DNA of 64,000 nt from positions 14,716,581 to 14,780,580 of the forward strand of contig NC_049981.1 in NCBI RefSeq assembly GCF_000003815.2, in the 5' to 3' direction. Shown in pieces: positions 1 to 10,730 of this stretch (positions are counted from its first letter, which is position 1; each line of letters opens with the position of its first letter). The notes under the pieces were generated by a model. That model was not told the origin of the DNA. It saw only the letters and a program-made list of their open reading frames with translations, and made no database searches. The translations under genes were made by a program, and so were the position numbers. This DNA is from Branchiostoma floridae. Taxonomy: Eukaryota > Chordata > Leptocardii > Amphioxiformes > Branchiostomatidae.

Positions 1-530
1 CATGTATTGTATCTAATAATATTATCTAATCACAAATCCACTGACGAGAAACACAAAATGTAGAGTAAAAGAAGAAAAAGAGACTTAATGTTTAAAGGTG
101 GACAGCAGTAGATGGGATGTGTCTTTTCACATTCTTATGTTGTCAGCCTTTTTGATTTTGAAACAATCAAAAGATTTTGCATACTAGAGCTACATTTTGT
201 ACATTGCAAATATTAACTGACAGGGGAGTGCTGAAAGGTGTTACTTAGCCATTTGACTGATGAGAGTGTGACTGTATGTCCATCAATCACTTAAATTTTC
301 ATGTTCCCTTTTTGCTTTTCTGTGCTTTGAATGAGGTTCATGTAGTAGGGATCAGTCTATTGAACACAGTCCACCACTGTGGACTAACCTTCTTGCTGTA
401 GTACATGTAGTATAGTGCTTGTACTACTGTGTGGCCGAAGGGCTATAGATGCTGCCATATGTACCAAAATGTGTGGGAAGGAGTCAAACCTCACATCTCC
501 CTCCACAATACTATCAGCACTGTCCCTTAC
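1..530 (-). other. intron after FN3 domain 1 (partial)
   Basis: This is the 5' part of the intron that follows the last visible exon of the protogenin-like gene. The donor is the GTAAG immediately below position 531. The stretch is AT-rich, and I see no exon and no repeat with recognisable ends. The next coding exon, expected to begin FN3 domain 2 with a phase-1 start, should lie left of the window. Confidence 0.7.
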
Positions 531-695
531 CTCCCTCCATGGTTTTGGCCACCACTTGTTGAGAATGCATCTCGCTGGCAGCCTCTCTGGTGTAAGCAGA
601 CATGTAGAAGGTGTAGTTGGTGTTGGGGAGCAGGTTGGTCACCAAAAACTCCGTTTGAGACACGTTCACTGGCACCTTAACTTCCTTGTTGTTAC
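531..695 (-). CDS. protogenin/IGDCC-like receptor, exon for second half of FN3 domain 1
   Basis: This is a 165-bp exon with phase-1 start and phase-1 end, bounded by a CAG acceptor just above 695 and a GTAAG donor just below 531. It encodes the C-terminal strands of the first fibronectin type III domain. The hallmark LLPNTNYTFYMSAYT segment (the conserved Leu-x-Pro-x-Thr-x-Tyr core of FN3) is followed by the G-strand region ending in VVAKTMEG. Two N-glycosylation sequons (NVS, NYT) fit an extracellular position. It joins in frame to the exon at 2190-2321. In the family FN3-1 directly follows Ig4, as here. The remaining FN3 repeats, membrane anchor and cytoplasmic tail are off the left edge. 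Confidence 0.93.
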
Positions 696-2189
696 CTGTC
701 ACAGAAACAAGCCAACAAGTTATTCAAACAATCAATTCATATCAATATATACATGTAACATGTATTGGCATAATACCGGTCATAAGCCTTATACCGGTCG
801 ATTTAAAAATAGTGGAACTTAAAGAGATCTACACATGCAACAATAGTTATTTCTGAGGTATGCACACTTCAGACATCTAGGTGTCCAATACATAATTTAC
901 AAAGCATCGATAACAATGCATTCAAAGACAACAAGGCCAAAAGTTTTCAGGTCATTTTCGGGGCAGGCGAGCTCGTCGTGGGACAAACACACTGTCACGT
1001 TCATCGCCAGATTTGTAGATAATAATCACATGTGCTCACGGCACAAGACGAGCATGATTCAACAGCAATCTTGAATTTCTTTAGGTGACCTACAACTCGT
1101 GTAAAAGTGTGAGGAACCGTTGCATAATAGCCCGGATCTACGGCTGAATGGGTCAAATTGAACGTACGCTGCCATTTTCCCGCCATTTTTAATGCTACGA
1201 CCAGCAGTAAAGTTTTACGTCATAGCGGTTGTGACGGACCAAAATTAAATGAAAATTCTTGTCAGTATACGCCCATTTTCTCATGACTTTTTGTATGCTC
1301 ATGCAGATTTTTGTTTTGTGCAACTACTAACAGGAAAGAAAGGAACAACAGAGGATGAATAAAGGTACATAGCGGCAGTTAATTGTGCTGTGTTTCGTTC
1401 GACCGGTATAGTGCACCCCCTTCCAACCACGCGCCCGTTCTCCGTGCAATTCCGCGGTGTGTTCCAATTACGATATTATGTTTTTAGCAGGACCAGAGAG
1501 ACAAAATAATTTACACAGAAGAAGTGGCAAAGGTAAGCTGTAACAGCAACATGTAACTGGAGAAAATGATGCATTGATCATTTGCCAAATTAGCATTGCT
1601 TGAGAAATTGCAGTAAACCGACCGGTATTATGCCAATGGATGTTACATGTGTATCCTCTATTTTTCATTCATATTTTTACCCAGGAATCTACATGTAGTG
1701 CTGTCAGTTCCCCACGACCTAGCCTAATTTGCACACTTTCACCCTTTTTTTATCATACACAATGTCATATACATTTGTCAGGATAGAATTTGTGAGTTAG
1801 CAGTTGTTGATTCTGATGGTAGAGATTTTGATCAGAGTCTCAAATATATAAATTCCTGGTTTTCAGGTAAATCTATTGACTTATAGGGACTTGAAACAAA
1901 GTTGAAAAGTTCTGATTGTCTTCAAAGTAAATATCCTTTGAGTTACAGTGTAAATTGGAGTCCAATCAGATTTAGATACTCTGATTATTAGGATCTGGTA
2001 GAATCTGTGATTATGCCAGATTGCAATCTCTTCCAACAAGAAAGTTTTCCTTTACCATTTCTCATGCCAACTTATCAAAAATGACACGTCCAAAATCATG
2101 ACATTATCTGGTAGCAAGTGTCTGATAACAAGTAACCAATCAGTGATAGGCATTCCCTCAGTATTAACCAATGATAAGTGAGTTCTTAC
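696..2189 (-). other. 1.5-kb intron within FN3 domain 1
   Basis: This intron lies between the two FN3-1 exons. About 60% of it is a 900-bp terminal-inverted-repeat element (751-1650). The rest is AT-rich with no exon seen. Confidence 0.85.
751..1650. mobile_element. non-autonomous DNA transposon with TIRs, copy 1 (about 900 bp)
   Basis: The two ends are inverted copies of each other over about 29 bp. The left end contains GGCATAATACCGGT and the right end ACCGGTATTATGCC, both next to ACATGTAACAT-type sequence. A second, reverse-complement copy lies at about 24197-25080 and matches along its length, including a GC-rich internal stretch near 1425-1460. No transposase reading frame is visible, so it is non-autonomous. 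I could not define a target-site duplication for this copy. The superfamily is unassigned. Confidence 0.85.
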
Positions 2190-2321
2190 CTTCTGTCTGC
2201 AGGTAGTGGATGGTGTAGGCAATGATGGGAGACTTGCTCACAGAGGGAGACCACCTCACCAGAATCTCGGTGGAACTCCTGGTGATTAGTTGGATGTTTT
2301 GAGGTGGGTCGGGACTGTCAC
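2190..2321 (-). CDS. protogenin/IGDCC-like receptor, exon for first half of FN3 domain 1
   Basis: This is a 132-bp exon, phase 1 in and phase 1 out, with an AAG acceptor above 2321 and a GTAAG donor below 2190. The peptide begins SDSPDPPQNIQLITRSSTEI and continues LVRWSPSVSKSP. These are the Pro-rich start of an FN3 domain and its conserved B/C-strand tryptophan. It ends in AYTIHYLQTEG and splices directly to the exon at 531-695. The Pro-Pro-x-Asn-x-x opening and the SSTEI-x-V-x-W pattern are shared with FN3-1 of vertebrate protogenin/IGDCC4 as I remember them. Translation stays open only in this frame across both splice junctions, which is strong internal support. Confidence 0.93.
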
Positions 2322-2403
2322 CTTAAGAAACATCAAAATGAAAGAAATTGTATCATTTTGCACAATATGTAACTCATGAAAAACAAGAACAGAAACTAGA
2401 CAC

Positions 2404-2512
2404 TGAATTTAACGTTAATAGTTAGTTCACCTTCATACGCGGGTATATCCGTTGTATCTAAATAACAGGGTATTTAGGGATATAAAGTCAACAGACAGTG
2501 CTTTCCAACAGT
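2404..2512. mobile_element. degenerate half of an inverted-repeat MITE
   Basis: The sequence TTAGTTCACCTTCATACGCG and the following 80 bp resemble one arm of the near-palindromic MITE at 25229-25454, including the GGTATTTAG and GTCAACAGACAG segments. The second arm is missing, so this is a solo arm or a decayed copy inside the intron between FN3-1 and Ig4. Confidence 0.55.
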
Positions 2513-2687
2513 AAAATTTTGAGGTACTTTAGACTTTATAAACTTGCAGAAGATTTCATTGTAGCACAAAGTTTTCCCTTTCTCTGTTTCATAGCCATTT
2601 ATAACTTCCTTTGAACAGAAAGTTTGTCAATAGGAAATGGTATTACAGTTAAAGAACTGTAGCAATACAAAAAATGACTGGACTTAC

Positions 2688-2781
2688 TTTCCACTTTTAT
2701 GGTGAGCCTGGCATAGCGATACACCATTCCATAGTCATTGAACCCAATACACTGGTATATCCCTTCATCTGCCAATACAAC
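2688..2781 (-). CDS. protogenin/IGDCC-like receptor, exon for second half of Ig domain 4
   Basis: This is a 94-bp exon, phase 0 in and phase 1 out, with a TAG acceptor above 2781 and a GTAAGT donor below 2688. It encodes VVLADEGIYQCIGFNDYG and then the G strand ending ARLTIKVE. This carries the canonical Asp-x-Gly-x-Tyr-x-Cys motif with the second disulphide cysteine of the Ig fold. It completes Ig4 when joined to 3186-3373. The phase-0 junction inside Ig4 differs from the phase-1 rule at most other borders. Total length after splicing fits a normal Ig C2/I-set domain. Confidence 0.93.
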
Positions 2782-3185
2782 CTAGGGAATAAAAAGAGAG
2801 TGTCACCAATAGTGTCACTGATAGGGGATTCTAGGACAGATGTTTTTGCTCTATTTGTCTGTTTCACTTGCCCGAAGGCAACATGTTAGGCAGGTAGCAT
2901 TGCTCATGTATGGGTACCACAAGTAAAACATACGCCATAACATTAAATTTGTAAGATCTAAATACAAATAGTAAAATAGATACAAGCAACAGAGAGTAAT
3001 TTGTACATTTATGTCACAGCATATTCATATATCTTGAGAGGGATTTAATGGTGCAGTATGAGTGGAATAGAGGTTTCATGCTGTATTTGGTTTCTGGTCA
3101 AAACAAGATCGCTAGTGGTGAAGAAGTACAGTGAAACTGTAAAAATAAACCCCAATAATTTTCAGGATTTGTAGCACTTGCATAC

Positions 3186-3373
3186 CGATGTAATGACCAG
3201 CTCATTGTTGTCATCAACCTGCTCAATGCGACCGTTGACGTAGACCGGTATCCCATTATGCAGCCACTCTATCTTGGGCTTCGGTGTCCCCCTTATGTCA
3301 CAGGGGAGGCGAGCTGTCTTGGCCGTGGCTATGTCGTCCATGTCAACTGGACCCCTGATAACCTTGGGCGGCT
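3186..3373 (-). CDS. protogenin/IGDCC-like receptor, exon for first half of Ig domain 4
   Basis: This is a 188-bp exon, phase 1 in and phase 0 out. The acceptor is ACCACAG above 3373; the donor GTATGC below 3186 is weaker than the others in the gene. The peptide starts EPPKVIRGPVDMDD, carries the first Ig cysteine in ARLPCDIRGTPKPKIEW with the invariant tryptophan, and ends NNELVITS. The C-x(9-12)-W spacing and the Gly-x-Pro-x-Pro before the tryptophan are typical of Ig domains in this receptor family. It joins in frame to the exon at 3882-4034 upstream and 2688-2781 downstream. Confidence 0.94.
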
Positions 3374-3881
3374 CTGTGGTTAACACACGAACAAATGGTT
3401 AACAGGAGTCAACAACATGTTTAGAAACAAATTCTGAATTATATACAGTTCAATGGTAAAAAAATAAAATCTTTCCTACATATTTTAGTGCAAAGTGCAG
3501 TGCCATTTTTTATTTCTATAACCCTTGGGCCACACAGTGTGTGTAGATAATCATCAAGTCAGGATAGCCTAAGACAAATTCTATTTCATCTATAATTACG
3601 CAAATTTTGCCCACAATCCAAATACTTTTGACATTTATCCATACAGTCACTAAAAATTTAACATAAAGTGTACAAGCTAAGTACAATAAAACCTGACCTT
3701 GTGTATAGCGACCAACTCTGTTATAGGACCACCTAGCCATTTTTTTGCCCACTTTCTATTTTCTAAGTCCCTTGAGCAGTCACCATCTAGTCAGACAGGT
3801 TTGGTTGTACTTAAAAAGAAAAAAAGAAAGGCATTTCTAAAAAGGTAAAAGAAGAAATGAAGGCTGAAAATGTATTCTTAC

Positions 3882-4034
3882 CGACAACTGTCAAGATGGC
3901 ATTGGCGGTTTGTCGGATGCGGGTTTGAGGTTTATTTGCTGAACAAACGTAGGTGTCACTCTTGTCGACTGTGACATCCTGGAGCCTGAGGTTGCCCTTG
4001 AGGATCTGTACACCGGACGTCCCTATGTTCCCAT
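3882..4034 (-). CDS. protogenin/IGDCC-like receptor, exon for second half of Ig domain 3
   Basis: This is a 153-bp exon, phase 1 in and phase 1 out, with a GTAAG donor below 3882 and an ACTACAG acceptor above 4034. It encodes GNIGTSGVQILKGNL, then RLQDVTVDKSDTYVCSANK, then PQTRIRQTANAILTVV. This is the segment most diagnostic of the protogenin/IGDCC4 branch rather than DCC/neogenin: a Gly-x-Gln-x-Leu-x-x-Gly-Asn-Leu strand, an Asp-Val-Thr-Val turn and an Arg-rich F-G loop (from memory of the family). The tyrosine-corner motif is atypical (Lys-x-Asp-x-Tyr-x-Cys instead of Asp-x-Gly-x-Tyr-x-Cys). The first bases of this exon and its acceptor are part of a 71-bp tandem repeat that runs into the upstream intron. 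Confidence 0.93.
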
Positions 4035-4301
4035 CTGTAGTCATACAAACATTTGGTAAGAACTACTTGTGATAAACTGGAAACTGGAAGTTCCTATGTT
4101 CCCATCTGTAGTCATACAAACATTTGGTAAGAACTACTTGTGATAAACTGGAAACTGGAAGTTCCTATGTTCCCATCTGTAGTCATACAATCATTTGGTA
4201 AGAACTACTTGTAATAAACTGTAAACTGGAAGTTCCTATGTTCCCATCTGTAGTCATACAAACATTTGGTAAGAACTACTTGTGATAAACTGGAAACTGG
4301 A
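4018..4301. repeat. 71-bp tandem repeat, four copies, containing a splice acceptor
   Basis: Four head-to-tail copies of a 71-bp unit start at about 4018, 4089, 4160 and 4231, with only a few mismatches between them. On the gene's strand each unit contains TATGACTACAG followed by ATGGGAACATAGG, which is the acceptor plus the first exon bases of the Ig3b exon. Copy 1 is the functional border; copies 2-4 lie upstream in the intron. The end of the array is sharp at 4301. Confidence 0.95.
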
Positions 4302-4511
4302 AGAACAAGTAACATGGCACGGACAACGGTACATTGGTAAGGTACATGCAATAATATCAAAACAAGACCATATGCATATGCAAGCATTGCTTGCTTGGCT
4401 ATAGTGATAAGTATCTGCATTGTTTTTTCTATATACCTAAATTCATTGGTTAAGTACGCTGGCACAACTATTCCCAACAATGAATTTTGCGTAATGCAAT
4501 GAAATACTTAC

Positions 4512-4643
4512 TCTTCCTGCTCCACGACATGATGGGTGCAGGGTTTCCTGTCGCCATACATTCCATGTACACGTCCTGGTGAGCCAGCACTGTCAGGTTC
4601 TGTGGCTTTGTCACAATGCGTGGCTCCTGATCTGCATCGGGAG
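4512..4643 (-). CDS. protogenin/IGDCC-like receptor, exon for first half of Ig domain 3
   Basis: This is a 132-bp exon, phase 1 in and phase 1 out, with a TTGCAG acceptor above 4643 and a GTAAGT donor below 4512. The peptide runs APDADQEPRIVTKPQNLTV, then LAHQDVYMECMATGNPAP, then IMSWSRK. It shows the first Ig cysteine, the Cys-x-Ala-Thr-Gly-Asn-Pro-x-Pro-x-x-x-Trp-Ser pattern and one sequon (NLT). The ATGNPxPI-x-SWSR string closely parallels Ig3 of vertebrate IGDCC4/protogenin as I remember it, and is the main reason for preferring that subclass over DCC/neogenin. It splices to 3882-4034 to complete Ig3. Confidence 0.94.
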
Positions 4644-4941
4644 CTGCAACAATAACCATTTCAATTTTTCTTCAACCTTCACTCATAATGCTATAAGACA
4701 TTGTCGGCACACAAATGACATGTAGCTGCCCAGTTACATTCGTCAAAGGTGATGTTTTGTGACGCACTCGGATAGACAGCACTGGTGTTTGACGTTTGAG
4801 TGTACAATCATGACAAATATGGCACCATTGATATTGTGAAGGACAATAAATAAGCTTTTTATTAATACATAAATATATACTGTACAATTAATAAAGTAAC
4901 AATGGAGATATAATTGATCAAACTCAAGTATTTGAACTTAC

Positions 4942-5075
4942 CATATATTACAGTGAGGTCTGCAGGTTGGCTTCGGCGTTCTCTGAGCATGTTGGACGCC
5001 ACACATCGGTATCTACCCGTGTCATTTTGTTGCACTTTGTGGATTTGTAGAACTCCTGAGGGAAGTTGAACGAAC
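4942..5075 (-). CDS. protogenin/IGDCC-like receptor, exon for second half of Ig domain 2
   Basis: This is a 134-bp exon, phase 2 in and phase 1 out, with an ACCAG acceptor above 5075 and a GTAAGT donor below 4942. The peptide is RFVQLPSGVLQIHKVQQNDT, then GRYRCVASNMLRERRSQPAD, then LTVIY. It has the E-strand Leu-Pro-Ser-Gly-x-Leu-Gln-Ile typical of Ig2 in DCC-superfamily receptors. It also carries the canonical Asp-x-Gly-x-Tyr-x-Cys motif with the second disulphide cysteine and a sequon (NDT). It joins in frame with 5766-5910 on the 5' side and 4512-4643 on the 3' side. Confidence 0.95.
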
Positions 5076-5765
5076 CTGGTAGAAAACAAGATATCACAGT
5101 TATCAGTAATGTGAAAAACATTGCACCATTATTGAATTTCTTGGTTTCCAGATTTAAGACAATAATTCTAAACTAGAACTAAAGTAGAAGATCAACAGAG
5201 TCAAAGGTTCGTGTACTTCAACTGGTACACACAATTTCATTAGTGAAATATTTAGATTAGTGCAATACTCAATATAGTCAGATTCAAGTTTTCTTCCCAG
5301 CACACTGTTCTAATCTTGCTTATTGATCTTATCTGAAAACATACTAAGGAAAAAAATGGGGTGGTCTGATGAAAAGTGCTGCTTATTTTTCAAAATATCT
5401 TCATGCTAACGCAGGATATTTTTCTTTCTTCCTTTTCAAACCTGTCCTGAACAAAACTGTTCCATGGGCTTACTAGTAAGGATATTTGTTGTTTTTTTGT
5501 GTGCGTATCTAATCCTGCTGTTCTCTAGTGCCCTCTAGCAACGTCATACCAAACTGCACGTCTTCTATACTAAGTTGACATTGGGCCATCAAACTGTTGC
5601 TTTGAGAGTAATTTCTTTATGTCAGGACTAGTGCAAGTTTCCCCTGACAGATAACATCACATATTCAAGCATCTACATGTAGATAGCAGCACCCTAAATA
5701 CTTTGGGAAAGCATAGTTGCATGATAACGGCTCTGCTCCTGAAGCAAAAGATAATGGTCCCTTAC

Positions 5766-5910
5766 CTGTCATTAGGAGGGAGAGGCAGCCTATCCTTCTC
5801 CCATGAGATAGAGGCTGGAGGTACTGCGTTTTGTGTATAACACTGAAAGCGAGCGACGCCACCAACCACAGCTTGAGTGGAGGTTGGCTGCACCATAAAT
5901 TTTGGCAGAG
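5766..5910 (-). CDS. protogenin/IGDCC-like receptor, exon for first half of Ig domain 2
   Basis: This is a 145-bp exon, phase 1 in and phase 2 out, with a TTCCAG acceptor above 5910 and a CAG/GTAAGG donor below 5766. The peptide starts ALPKFMVQPTSTQAVVGG, continues VARFQCYTQNAVPPASISWE and ends KDRLPLPPND. The first Ig cysteine and invariant tryptophan are visible. The opening Ala-Leu-Pro-x-Phe-x-x-x-Pro is the usual start of Ig2 in the family. The first codon is completed by the single base left over from the Ig1 exon 33.7 kb away. That phase match, together with the domain order, links the two. Confidence 0.94.
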
Positions 5911-7034
5911 CTGGAAAAAAAGGAGATCATTGTGTCAATATAGAAGGTCAATTCAAAAAGTTCTGCATTGATAGAATAAGCAATGAACTGTTATTTTTCC
6001 ACAAACCTTAAAAATTCATAGTCACAATTGTTAAGCAATATGTTGCAAGCTGGATACATATGTGAACAAAAACTGATATTGAAATGGTTTATTTTGTCTT
6101 TGTTTAGGTTCTTTGCAGGAGGCCTTGTGTTAGCAAACATGGACAAAGGTCATGTGTAATCAACAAACAATTTTTTTTTTACTAAAGTCTCAGAACATTA
6201 TACTCTGTGACCATTTCATGATACACAAAATGCTTCACATTTGACCACTTGTCCTGTATGGAAAAAAAATCCTATGGGTTGTTGAAGGTCCAATGAATGT
6301 GAAATGCAGATTAATATCGATATCTACATGTGGAAAAGTATAAAAAAACATGAGGTGTAGTGGTTTGCACACACTGCCACTCGCCTTAAATAATATCAGG
6401 TGCAAATTCTAGAAATAGATGTGGAACATGATGAGGTGTGGTCACAGCATAGAACAGAGACAAATCATCTTTTGGGGGTAGGGGGGTGGGGGGTTAAACC
6501 AGCGGCCCAGTGTACAAAATGTATGAGGGAGCTTTAGGTACTAGCCTCAAGCATCACACCTTTGAATGCATGCATGTTTGTGTATGTAAAAGAACCCATT
6601 GTTGAGAATTGTGCACGTCGAGTAATACATGCATAGATATCATCCACTTACACTATATTCTAGCTATTTAAAAGACATTGTGCTTCGCCTCTGTTGGGGA
6701 CAGAGTAACTTAGTTAGGCATCATTTGAGTGATATGCACTGATAGTAGTGTCAGTGCCTACCCAAGGTGTTTATGCACTTCTCTATTTTGCCTAACTAAT
6801 TCGTCCCAGGTGGATACAATGTAGACACATGTAATGTGCAAATGTACTACAGTAACTTACTAACTAGAGTAGTAAGAAAAGTACATTTGTACATGGTTGC
6901 AACAACCAAAAGTAGAATCTTGATTTCAGTTTTTCATGAAACAAAAAATTACATTAAATCTCTCTGGGCAAAGAAAAACAGTTAACATACTAAAGGGTGC
7001 AGAAAGACAAGGCTTACACACAATACAACAGATA

Positions 7035-7131
7035 AAAACTGATAAAAATGTACTTCCTTAAGTTAAAAATGACAGATTTAACAAATCAAATTAGCAACAT
7101 GCTCTCCATTCCAACAATGAGTGGGACGGCC
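7035..7131. mobile_element. hAT-like MITE family, partial copy
   Basis: The segment AAAATGACAGATTTAAC and the following AGCAACATG and CAACAATGAGTGGGAC track the right half of the element at 18826-19035 and end in GGCCCTG. The left terminus is not recognisable, so the copy is probably decayed. A target duplication is not visible. Confidence 0.5.
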
Positions 7132-10100
7132 CTGACACCTCCCCACAGGATTTCTAAAATGAAACGTTCCTACTGGGCATTAGGATGCACACATTATGAG
7201 TCAAACCATTGGATTCCCTAAAGCCCACTGACCTTGAATCTCCCCCCACTATCAGGGAGGCATGATCAGCTCTAATGCCATTCTTAATTTGTTCAACCTT
7301 GGTTGGATTACAAGATAACGTGTGTTCTTTTGATCAACCTGCCTGAAGACATTGGTATTTAAATAACCGTTACAGCACTAGGGCCATTCGCTGCCTTTTG
7401 TAGATAGAAGACTTTAACAGCTGTGAGTTTAGAACCAAGTAGGGTATAGTTCATTATTAGATAAACATGTATATGAAACACATTATATAGAAATCCTTAA
7501 ATACATTTTCTTGTAATAAAAACATTCCAACTCTAACACATTAAGGTCCAACAAAATACAGCTGTATGTATAGGTGATAAACAATACAGAATTATGGTGT
7601 GTGCAATGTATATTTGGAGATTTACACTATAGAAACATGCAGTGTATACTTAAATATTAAATGTTTATTTTCTTGCTTTGATAGAGGATTTTAGTCATGG
7701 CACCAATACAAAAAAAATTCAAAACCGGAACACGTTAAAGGTGCAACAAAATATAGGTTTGAGACTTTGACACATATAAACAGAGGAATTCCCACTTATG
7801 TACTAGTAGACTTGCTTAATGGACAGCAATAACACAGATACAAGGACATAACTGGTAACTTTACACTGTACATGACCAAAAATGCAAAGAACCTTGTCCA
7901 GATGGACATTATTCTCTACTTTAGCATCATCCCTCCATTGACCTTCTCATAGTACAGTCCAACCCTGGTCCTATTACAGTAATCTGCAGGGATATACCAT
8001 GTCTTGCCATAAGAGGGGTGTTTGAGATGTCAACACAGCTGTGCTTTAATATGATGCAAGAAGCAGCAGTTGGGGTCAGGAGCATTTTGACCTCCATAGT
8101 TTCGCTTGGGTACACACTTATTGGCTCTCCCTTACTCATTCCCTGCTCTGAAAAAAGCCAGTGGCTGTCACAGATTCAAAGATCACTTTCAAAGACCCCA
8201 GTTATTCAGAGATAGCAGCCTTAGTCATGGCTGGCATTATGCCCAAACCACATGAACTCAAAGCCATTGTGGTGCGTGTATTGTGGCTTTTCTGACATGA
8301 AATCTGTCAGCAAGCTAAGAGATTGAATACAAATATGGTTTTTAAAGGTGCCTTTGAAATATCAAGAAACTCCTTTTTTTCTATCTACACTTTTAAATTC
8401 TCTATCTCAACAAAACTTCACAGCCAAAGTTGTACTGTGAAACTGTAAGAGACAGTCCTTGTAAACATGACATTAAGTATTGTATGATATTTGTGGGAAT
8501 GAAAGCAGTCTGATTGACATCCTTTGAAATGTATACCAGAATCACCCTTGGCCTACAACCCTGACCCATAACCTTAACTATGAATATTGGCCATGACAGG
8601 TGACCTTTTTGTTTCCATCACAGAAAAGGAGGAGACACTTGAAAATACGGCTACAAACACCAATTAGGTGACATAAAAGCAACACCTGTCCTGAAACTCC
8701 ATAAAGCATACATCACTTCAACTTGTTATAACACTGATGGAAAGTACAGAATTTCATCAATATCATGTGGTTATAGGAGACCAGGTCAGAGCTCTCCTGA
8801 CTCAAAGTCAAATGTGTACATAAGAACCCAGTTGCAAACTAAGAACTCATGGATCAAACTTCCCCTAGCTGGCTCTGGATCCAATCTAGATGTCATAAAC
8901 ATGTACGTAATCCTCCATGATCAAACAACAGCTACAGGCTTTTTGAAGGGACAATTCCAAGCTAATTGTGGAGATCTATGCCTGGACCTTTGCCAACCCT
9001 CTAAATTCCCACCAAATTTCGGGTGGATATTTTTATCCATCCTCCCCCAAAAATAACTAGTAGGGCCTGACCTCACGCTTGCTACGCAATCGAAACGCAG
9101 AAACAAGTCACTGTGAGCATCTACAGAGGTAATGATGAGAACAACCTTGACCGAACAACCGTACAATAATTAAGGCCTTACACGTTGCAATTTTACTACA
9201 TACTGAAATAGAGTTAAGTTTGCAGCACATAAACATTTGTGGAACAGTGAAAATCAAGTCATAGTACGCTGTGTCTGTGAGTTCACAGTTAAGACAACCA
9301 TATACATTGTACATAATGAAATGCGAGACAGGGCATAGCCTCCATTGCAGTCATGGGGCAAACACCTTTCCATGGCAAACTCCCTTCCTCTGTAAACTCA
9401 GGATTTACAGTACTTACAGTTTATGGTTCCTTGTACCAGTCCCTTTATAGCACAAACCTGTGAGGTCTGTCCTTAAATGAACTTTTTGCTGCAACTAGCT
9501 AGTTCACCTAAGGTCCATTTCCACACCTGCATGTTGTTCATCATACATGTAAATGCAATTGTGCATTCTTCCATATACTAACCTCAGGGAATGCTTTACA
9601 AAAGGTTGTAAAGTTTTCTGACTGGCAATCGTTAAGTTGTCCCAAAACGGGGTAGTTGTTATCATGAGATGGCCAGGTGTCAGAAAACATTATGATTTTC
9701 TAATGCAACATCTGCTTGGATATCACTGATCAACCCTGCATTGATGGTGCATGTTTTGTAAGCCAAATGAAAAACTCATAATTTTAGTACAATGTACAAG
9801 CTAGACCATGTAGCTTTCTGTGGTGACTAGGTAGTATTTCATACCCATTTCTTTGTTGCCTTGTCACAATGTGAATGTCTTTGTCAAAGCTGGTACAATG
9901 TAATTATGTATCTTAGTGTTTCAGGCTATACATGAAATGTAACAATAACTCATAGAGATTAGACAATTTTTATGTGTCGTAACCAAAGAAATGAATTATC
10001 CAGTCATTTCTCAACCTGATGAATCTAAACTGCCCCATAGGTATATCATCAATCACAATCTTATGTCACAATAATCAAATTAAAGCATTCAATAAAAAGA

Positions 10101-10704
10101 ATACAAATATCCTTCCCAAGGTCTTCATGCACTTTTTTGTCAGTCAACGTCAATTGCTTCTACAAAACCTACCAACATAATTACACAGCTTCCATCAAAA
10201 CACAGTGGTTGGTTATGGTACATGCCACCGAATCGAACCCCAAGTATTAAGGTAAAGGGCCTTGCTTGCACTTTGTGCTACCCCAGAGCTTCAGGCATTA
10301 CCACATGGGGCATATAGTCATGCATGGTGCCAACACACATAAAACATTGACAAAGCTATATTCTTGGCTGTGTCTGAAAGCTGGCATTAAGACAACCTTG
10401 GCATTCAATGGGGAAAGGACTGTGGAAATGAACAGTGCAAGTATGAATTACAAGGTCATGAATGAAAATTTATGACTTCTACAAGCAAGGAGGTTTTTTT
10501 CACACATGGGTACTAGGCATAGTGAGACTGGGAAAAAAATGTCACAAACCGAAATAGCTGCCAGATTCTGTATATAATTGGTTGTCATTTGGCTGTGTAC
10601 TCTCTATAACCTCCATAGTTCAAACAAGCGGCTAGGTGGGCAGAAGACATCAACAAATATTTTTGTAGTGGTTTTGATTTTGTGATGAAGATCTGTATCT
10701 TATA

Positions 10705-10730
10705 AAAACACACACACACACACACACACA
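10705..10730. repeat. (AC)n microsatellite
   Basis: An uninterrupted AC dinucleotide run of about 13 repeats inside the large intron. Confidence 0.97.

Larger units (their letters stand above)
2322..5765 (-). other. introns of the compact Ig2-FN3-1 block
   Basis: The gaps between exons here are introns: 2322-2687, 2782-3185, 3374-3881, 4035-4511, 4644-4941 and 5076-5765. All have GT donors and AG acceptors on the minus strand. Apart from a half-MITE (2404-2512) and the 71-bp tandem array (4018-4301), they are unremarkable AT-rich sequence in which I see no further exon. Confidence 0.8.

Noticed and set aside
6474-6493. G-rich run GGGGGTAGGGGGGTGGGGGG as a G-quadruplex
   Set aside because: Only three separated G tracts are present; a classical four-tract quadruplex is not formed within the run.
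10200-10260. B-box-like GGTTCGATTC on the minus strand as a tRNA gene
   Set aside because: No acceptor stem, D arm or anticodon arm can be placed around it; more likely a repeat-derived fragment.
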